From: a virus
IMG/VR virus record: IMGVR_UViG_3300043466_003509
Span: 1 to 27,231 of that record
Reading direction: 5' to 3' (one strand)
DNA: 27,231 nt
This document shows positions 24,121-27,231 of the stretch, one piece after another. Positions within the stretch are counted from its first letter, which is position 1; each line of letters begins with the position of its first letter. Both the position numbers and the translations under genes were made by a program. The notes beneath the pieces were generated by a model that saw only the letters and a list, made by a program, of their open reading frames with translations, ran no database searches and was not told the DNA's origin.

Positions 24121-24729
24121 TCAACGAACGATAAGCTGCATACCTTCACTAGATACAACCCCAGCAGAATTTGAAACAGTAACGGTATATATCGCAGCGT
24201 CTGATAACTTGAGGCTTTCAAGCTTTAAAGTTGGGCCTTTTGCACCCTGTATGATAGTTTGGTTCTTTCGCCAAACAAATGTAAACGGTCCTGTGGCTTG
24301 CGAATCAACTCTGGCTCTAAGCGTGATATCTTGGTTCAGATAAGCGTCTACTTCCAAGCTGTATAAATCACCAGAGGCCAGCCATATATTTTTGCCTAAA
24401 TGCAATAACTGCCATTGAGACCCATAGCCTGCGACAGTAAATGAATTATCTGGGCTAATTAATGTGGCTCCTCTTATCGCAGATATTTTTATTGTCTTGT
24501 CTGTTAAAGCAGAAAAATAGATTTTATCGCCAACCTGAAATTGATTTTTGCCAGTTGCGGGAGCTACATAAACTGTAACGCTCTTCGATTTTACATCACT
24601 AAACGCGATCATAACATCTTCATCTGCAACTGAAATTGTGTGATCAGTTTGTTTGTAAACAACTTTATCTTGAGCTAAAACTGATAGCGACAAAGCCACC
24701 CAAAAAAATAAATAAGATAAAAACTTCAT
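24121..24729 (-). CDS. Secreted Ig-like domain protein
   Basis: A 202-residue protein with a clear Sec signal peptide: 'MKFLSYLFFWVALSLSVLAQ', with basic start, hydrophobic core and likely cleavage after Ala19. Residues 40-120 are beta-rich and echo phage fibre caps ('FTVAGYGSQWQLLHLG' then 'KNIWLASGDL'), comparable to the C-terminal cap of the gpJ-like protein. Residues 125-202 form an I-set/Ig-like domain ('FTFVWRKNQTIIQGAKGP', 'TLKLESLKLSDAAIYTVTVS', 'NSAGVVSS'). This Ig style is frequent in Verrucomicrobiota surface proteins, which may point to the host. A signal peptide on a phage tail-like protein is unusual: it may be exported to the host envelope, perhaps to block superinfection. It has its own candidate promoter and sits after a terminator. 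Confidence 0.75.
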   Translation of the reverse strand: MKFLSYLFFWVALSLSVLAQDKVVYKQTDHTISVADEDVMIAFSDVKSKSVTVYVAPATGKNQFQVGDKIYFSALTDKTIKISAIRGATLISPDNSFTVAGYGSQWQLLHLGKNIWLASGDLYSLEVDAYLNQDITLRARVDSQATGPFTFVWRKNQTIIQGAKGPTLKLESLKLSDAAIYTVTVSNSAGVVSSEGMQLIVR

Positions 24730-24749
24730 AAATTTTGTGCGGTATTATG

Positions 24750-24758
24750 TATTTACAC
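24750..24758 (-). promoter_or_regulatory. Candidate late promoter motif GTGTAAATA for the Ig-like gene
   Basis: TTGTGTAAATACATAA on the minus strand, 20 bases before the ATG of 24121-24729. It lies directly downstream of the terminator at 24767-24788, a terminator-then-promoter arrangement typical of compact phage genomes. Confidence 0.5.
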
Positions 24759-24788
24759 AAAAATAAAACCCACAGTTTCCTGTGGGTT
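24757..24788 (-). terminator. Intrinsic terminator after the 73-residue gene
   Basis: On the minus strand a perfect 9-bp stem AACCCACAG / CTGTGGGTT encloses a GAAA tetraloop (stem and loop at 24767-24788) and is followed by TTATTTTTGT. This is a textbook Rho-independent terminator for the gene at 24811-25032, 22 bp beyond its stop codon. Confidence 0.85.
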
Positions 24789-24810
24789 GAAGTCTTTATT
24801 CTACAAGCAG

Positions 24811-25032
24811 TTAGCGCTTTGTAGTATAAGTGCGACCCTTGAACGAAACAGAGGTAATGCTAGACTTTGCGATTCGTCGAACCTCGCCAGCATTACGATC
24901 TTCTACAACAATAGTTGCAATTGATTCGCCAATGTAGCGGGCATTGATAGTTTCATTCTTGGTTTCAAGACCAAAGTAGCGACCAGCGCTATTTCGGATT
25001 ACGTTGAGTGCGGTATTATTTGTTTTTGCCAT
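24811..25032 (-). CDS. Small basic phage protein of unknown function
   Basis: A 73-residue basic protein beginning 'MAKTNNTALNVIRNSAGRYF' and ending 'ITSVSFKGRTYTTKR'. I know this general pattern (NVIRNSxGRYFxL, then ARxIxES, then KSSI) from small phage genes of unknown function. It is predicted mostly beta, with no signal peptide or membrane segment; nucleic-acid binding is possible because of its charge. It is one of the few genes here with a good Shine-Dalgarno site (AAGGAAAC, seven bases before the ATG), and it is closed by a strong terminator, so it may be highly expressed as a short transcript. It begins 8 bp after the kinase-like gene stop. Confidence 0.65.
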   Translation of the reverse strand: MAKTNNTALNVIRNSAGRYFGLETKNETINARYIGESIATIVVEDRNAGEVRRIAKSSITSVSFKGRTYTTKR

Positions 25033-25040
25033 AAGTTTCC

Positions 25041-26030
25041 TTATTTCCAGAGATAGTAAAAGTCTCTTATTGATTTGTCAATATTTTTTTCTAGATAAAG
25101 TTTATCTGAAATTTTTGAATAAAATATGGAAGATTGTCCAATCCAATATTTTAATTTTACAGGGTCTCTAAGGCCAAATGTCATGTATTCAGAAATTATT
25201 TTTGAATTGAAATAGGCAAAAATAAAATAATTTGACAATTCTTCGTAATTATATATCAAGTCTAATTCATCTTTATTATAAGTTTCAACGAATCTATTGA
25301 ATGTGTCATCAGAACAATTCAAAAGAGTTTTTGTTAACCAGATATCTAAGTATCTATTGCCATTGCACGAATACTCAAAGTTAATAAATTTAAATTCAGA
25401 ACCAGTGTATATAATATTTTCTAAGCAAAGATCGAAATGGCAAAAATTGCAATGTGTTGGATTTTTTTTGTAAGTTTCAGCAAAAAGTATTTTTAAAATT
25501 GAGAATACATCAACTATTGGATATTTTCTATAAATTCTCATCGCTTCTATTGGAAGAAGAGAATTGTACATGGTGACAGTTTCGTCTTCAGAAGAAAAGC
25601 TGCAAGAATGAATTTTTTTATAATCTCTCGTAAAGGCGTCCGTCAAATTAAGCTTGTGGCTTAAAATATAATTTGAAATATCGTTTGCAAACATGCCTTT
25701 TGGCAATTCAAAAAAAATATATTTAAACTCCTCTTCTGGGGAGGAAGAGTCGATTACTAAAGGATGAAAAGAAGGTTTTTCTTTAGATAAAAGATCCCAA
25801 GAATTAGGCGTGTCTGGAGACACGTTAACTTTTAAAAAAAATGGTCGATTATCTGCAATTAGAGCAAAGCAATCATAAAGAGGACTTGAGTTTTCTTTTA
25901 AGATGTTCGATATCTTAAATTTAAATTTACATTCAAGCTTTTTGCATATAGACGATAAAAATTCTTCTTCTATAGGAAGAAGCTTTTTATTGTTTACCGT
26001 GTACTGCAAGAAGTTTTTTTGTTTTTCCAT
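25041..26030 (-). CDS. Choline kinase/APH-like protein with altered DFG-type motif
   Basis: A 329-residue protein with the aminoglycoside phosphotransferase/choline kinase fold. Visible are a likely beta-3 lysine (Lys67, 'PFFLKVN') and the catalytic loop His198-x-Asp200-x4-Asn205 ('CHFDLCLENIIY'). The metal-binding motif that follows reads 'FKFINFEYS' and then 'GNRYLDIW': choline kinases have Asp in I-D-F/Y-E-Y, but here Asn217 replaces it. The enzyme may therefore be inactive or use an altered metal site. True choline kinases phosphorylate choline or ethanolamine; relatives act on sugars or antibiotics. The start at 26030 overlaps the Clp gene end by 44 bp and is preceded by GGAG about ten bases upstream. 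The substrate and role are unknown; it may belong with the glycosylation genes. Confidence 0.7.
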   Translation of the reverse strand: MEKQKNFLQYTVNNKKLLPIEEEFLSSICKKLECKFKFKISNILKENSSPLYDCFALIADNRPFFLKVNVSPDTPNSWDLLSKEKPSFHPLVIDSSSPEEEFKYIFFELPKGMFANDISNYILSHKLNLTDAFTRDYKKIHSCSFSSEDETVTMYNSLLPIEAMRIYRKYPIVDVFSILKILFAETYKKNPTHCNFCHFDLCLENIIYTGSEFKFINFEYSCNGNRYLDIWLTKTLLNCSDDTFNRFVETYNKDELDLIYNYEELSNYFIFAYFNSKIISEYMTFGLRDPVKLKYWIGQSSIFYSKISDKLYLEKNIDKSIRDFYYLWK

Positions 26031-27231
26031 CTACTTGTATTTCTCCATTTTTAACAGAGACCTTAATTTGATTATACTTAGCGATGGATAAAACATCAAC
26101 TATTTTAGTCTTCAGTTCGTTCTCTATAAAAAACACTACTTTTCTAGCGCCAGAATTAGAGTCTTTTGTTTTATCTATAACATAATCAACGATTTCCGAA
26201 GAGAAGGAAATTGTTGTTCCATTATTAGCCAAAGATGTTTTAATAAAGTCTAACTCCGTTTCGATAACCTTAATCAAGCTTTCTGTGGAAAGCTCTTGAA
26301 AAATAACAACTTCGTTTAGCCTAGCTAAAAACTCTGGCCTAAAGAATTTCTTTAGGCTGTCCATAATACTATCCTTCGTTGGCTTTGGATTTGATATTGC
26401 TCCAAAACCCATTCTTTTATTGTCGTTAATCTGAAAACCAACATTCCCAGTCATAATGACAATAGAGTTTTTAAAGTTTAGCTTATTGCCTACTGAATCA
26501 GTAAGCTCTCCACGGTCCATAATTTGAAGCAAAATATTTACTACATCTGGGTGAGCCTTTTCTATTTCATCGAAAAGGAAGACAGTAGATGGGTGTTTTT
26601 GTAGCTGTGTAAAAAATATACTAGGTTCTTTGTGCCCGACATAACCTGGAGGTGCACCAATCAATTTAGAGACCGCATGGCTTTCCATAAACTCTGACAT
26701 GTCAACTATGCAGAGATTAGAGTCTGAGCCGAACGCTTCTTTTGCTAGAGTTTTGGCTAAGTGTGTTTTGCCAGAACCTGTTGGCCCGATAAACATGAAG
26801 TTTCCAAGCGGGCGTGAGTTCTTTGCCAGACCAAAAGAGCTACGAAGAATACAGTCTGATATCTTTTTTACTACATCATCCTGACCAAAGACATGCTTTT
26901 TAAGATTAGAGTAAATATTTTTGATCCCAGAATTCTCGGATTCCATATCAATAACTTTACCAATCTTGTCGGACAATGCTTGGTAAACATCTTTTGTTCT
27001 GGCCTTTTCTTTTTTATTCTTTATTATCTCTGCCCAAGCATCGTATTTCTTTTGATAGTCTTCAATGATGTCATCGAGATGCTCTTCCTTGATATCATCT
27101 GGAGCGATCTTCTCAAACTCTAAGATTAGCTTTTCCATGTTTTTGATCTCTTGAGGACGGGCAAAAGCTTTAATTTTAACTTTTGCGCCAACCTGATCCA
27201 TTAGATCAATAGCCTTATCTGGAAAATATTT
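25987..27231 (-). CDS. ClpA/ClpC-type AAA+ unfoldase, C-terminal part (runs off the window)
   Basis: The visible 414 residues are open at the right edge; the ATG at 27201 is internal because the frame continues with 'KYFPDKAIDLMDQVGA', the end of the first AAA+ domain. A helical linker of about 100 residues follows, then a full second AAA+ domain. It carries Walker A 'GPTGSGKT', the pore loop 'GAPPGYVGHKE', Walker B 'VFLFDEIEKAH', sensor 1 'IVIMTGN', the arginine finger in 'FRPEFLARLNE' and sensor 2 'SGARKV'. 'NKRMGFG' aligns exactly with the ClpA loop bearing Ile-Gly-Leu, which docks ClpP; ClpB lacks this. So it likely unfolds proteins for host ClpP. It overlaps the kinase-like gene by 44 bp. 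Confidence 0.93.
   Translation of the reverse strand, partial: KYFPDKAIDLMDQVGAKVKIKAFARPQEIKNMEKLILEFEKIAPDDIKEEHLDDIIEDYQKKYDAWAEIIKNKKEKARTKDVYQALSDKIGKVIDMESENSGIKNIYSNLKKHVFGQDDVVKKISDCILRSSFGLAKNSRPLGNFMFIGPTGSGKTHLAKTLAKEAFGSDSNLCIVDMSEFMESHAVSKLIGAPPGYVGHKEPSIFFTQLQKHPSTVFLFDEIEKAHPDVVNILLQIMDRGELTDSVGNKLNFKNSIVIMTGNVGFQINDNKRMGFGAISNPKPTKDSIMDSLKKFFRPEFLARLNEVVIFQELSTESLIKVIETELDFIKTSLANNGTTISFSSEIVDYVIDKTKDSNSGARKVVFFIENELKTKIVDVLSIAKYNQIKVSVKNGEIQVDGKTKKLLAVHGKQ

Noticed and set aside
1-27231. CRISPR array, tRNA, rRNA, IS element or attachment site
   Set aside because: Intergenic gaps are all under about 90 bp and none contains regularly spaced repeats, a cloverleaf or transposase; nothing could be supported.

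Overview
The window reads as a piece of a large tailed-phage genome (siphovirus-like, lambda-type tail tip). It carries no rRNA, tRNA, CRISPR array or insertion sequence that I could see. Evidence for a phage: a contiguous set of homologues of lambda tail-tip genes L, K, I and J; a cluster of lectin-like fibre genes; phage-style nucleotide genes (class Ia ribonucleotide reductase, deaminase-fold protein); very tight packing with overlapping or abutting genes; and AT-rich sequence. The host is unknown. Most starts lack a Shine-Dalgarno sequence, and one secreted Ig-like protein resembles Ig repeats I associate with Verrucomicrobiota. Both hint at a host with SD-independent initiation (Verrucomicrobiota or Bacteroidota), but weakly.

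Layout. (1) 7-894, minus strand: a cytidine-deaminase-fold protein and a GNAT-like protein. (2) 924-12623, plus strand: the tail-tip operon, gpL-like (carrying a PA14 insertion), a JAMM protease (gpK-like), a greatly extended gpI-like protein, and a gpJ-like hub/receptor-binding protein encoded in two pieces (5491-6393 and 6984-12623) with a separate small gene between them. The larger J piece carries a von Willebrand A-like insertion. (3) 12624-16526, minus: nrdB, nrdA and a GNAT acetyltransferase. (4) 16531-20812, minus: an unrecognised protein, two glycosyltransferase genes that appear to share one GT9 fold cut between them, and a possible single-strand-binding-like protein whose start codon lies in a hairpin. 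(5) 20864-25032, minus: small phage proteins and an adhesin cluster (triple LamG protein, beta-rich tail protein, secreted Ig-like protein). (6) 25041-27231, minus: a choline-kinase-like protein with an altered metal-binding motif, and the C-terminal part of a ClpA/ClpC-type unfoldase that runs off the right edge.

How it may work together. The tail-tip genes build the distal tail and recognise the host surface. Repeated carbohydrate-binding-like modules (PA14, CBM5/12-like, a WTxIGA module, LamG, ILEI-like) suggest adsorption to glycans. RNR and possibly the deaminase supply nucleotides for replication. The Clp unfoldase could work with host ClpP. The glycosyltransferases and kinase-like protein suggest sugar modification of a phage or host target. 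A repeated motif, GTGTAAATA, found upstream of four structural or small genes resembles the T4 late promoter and is proposed as this phage's late promoter.
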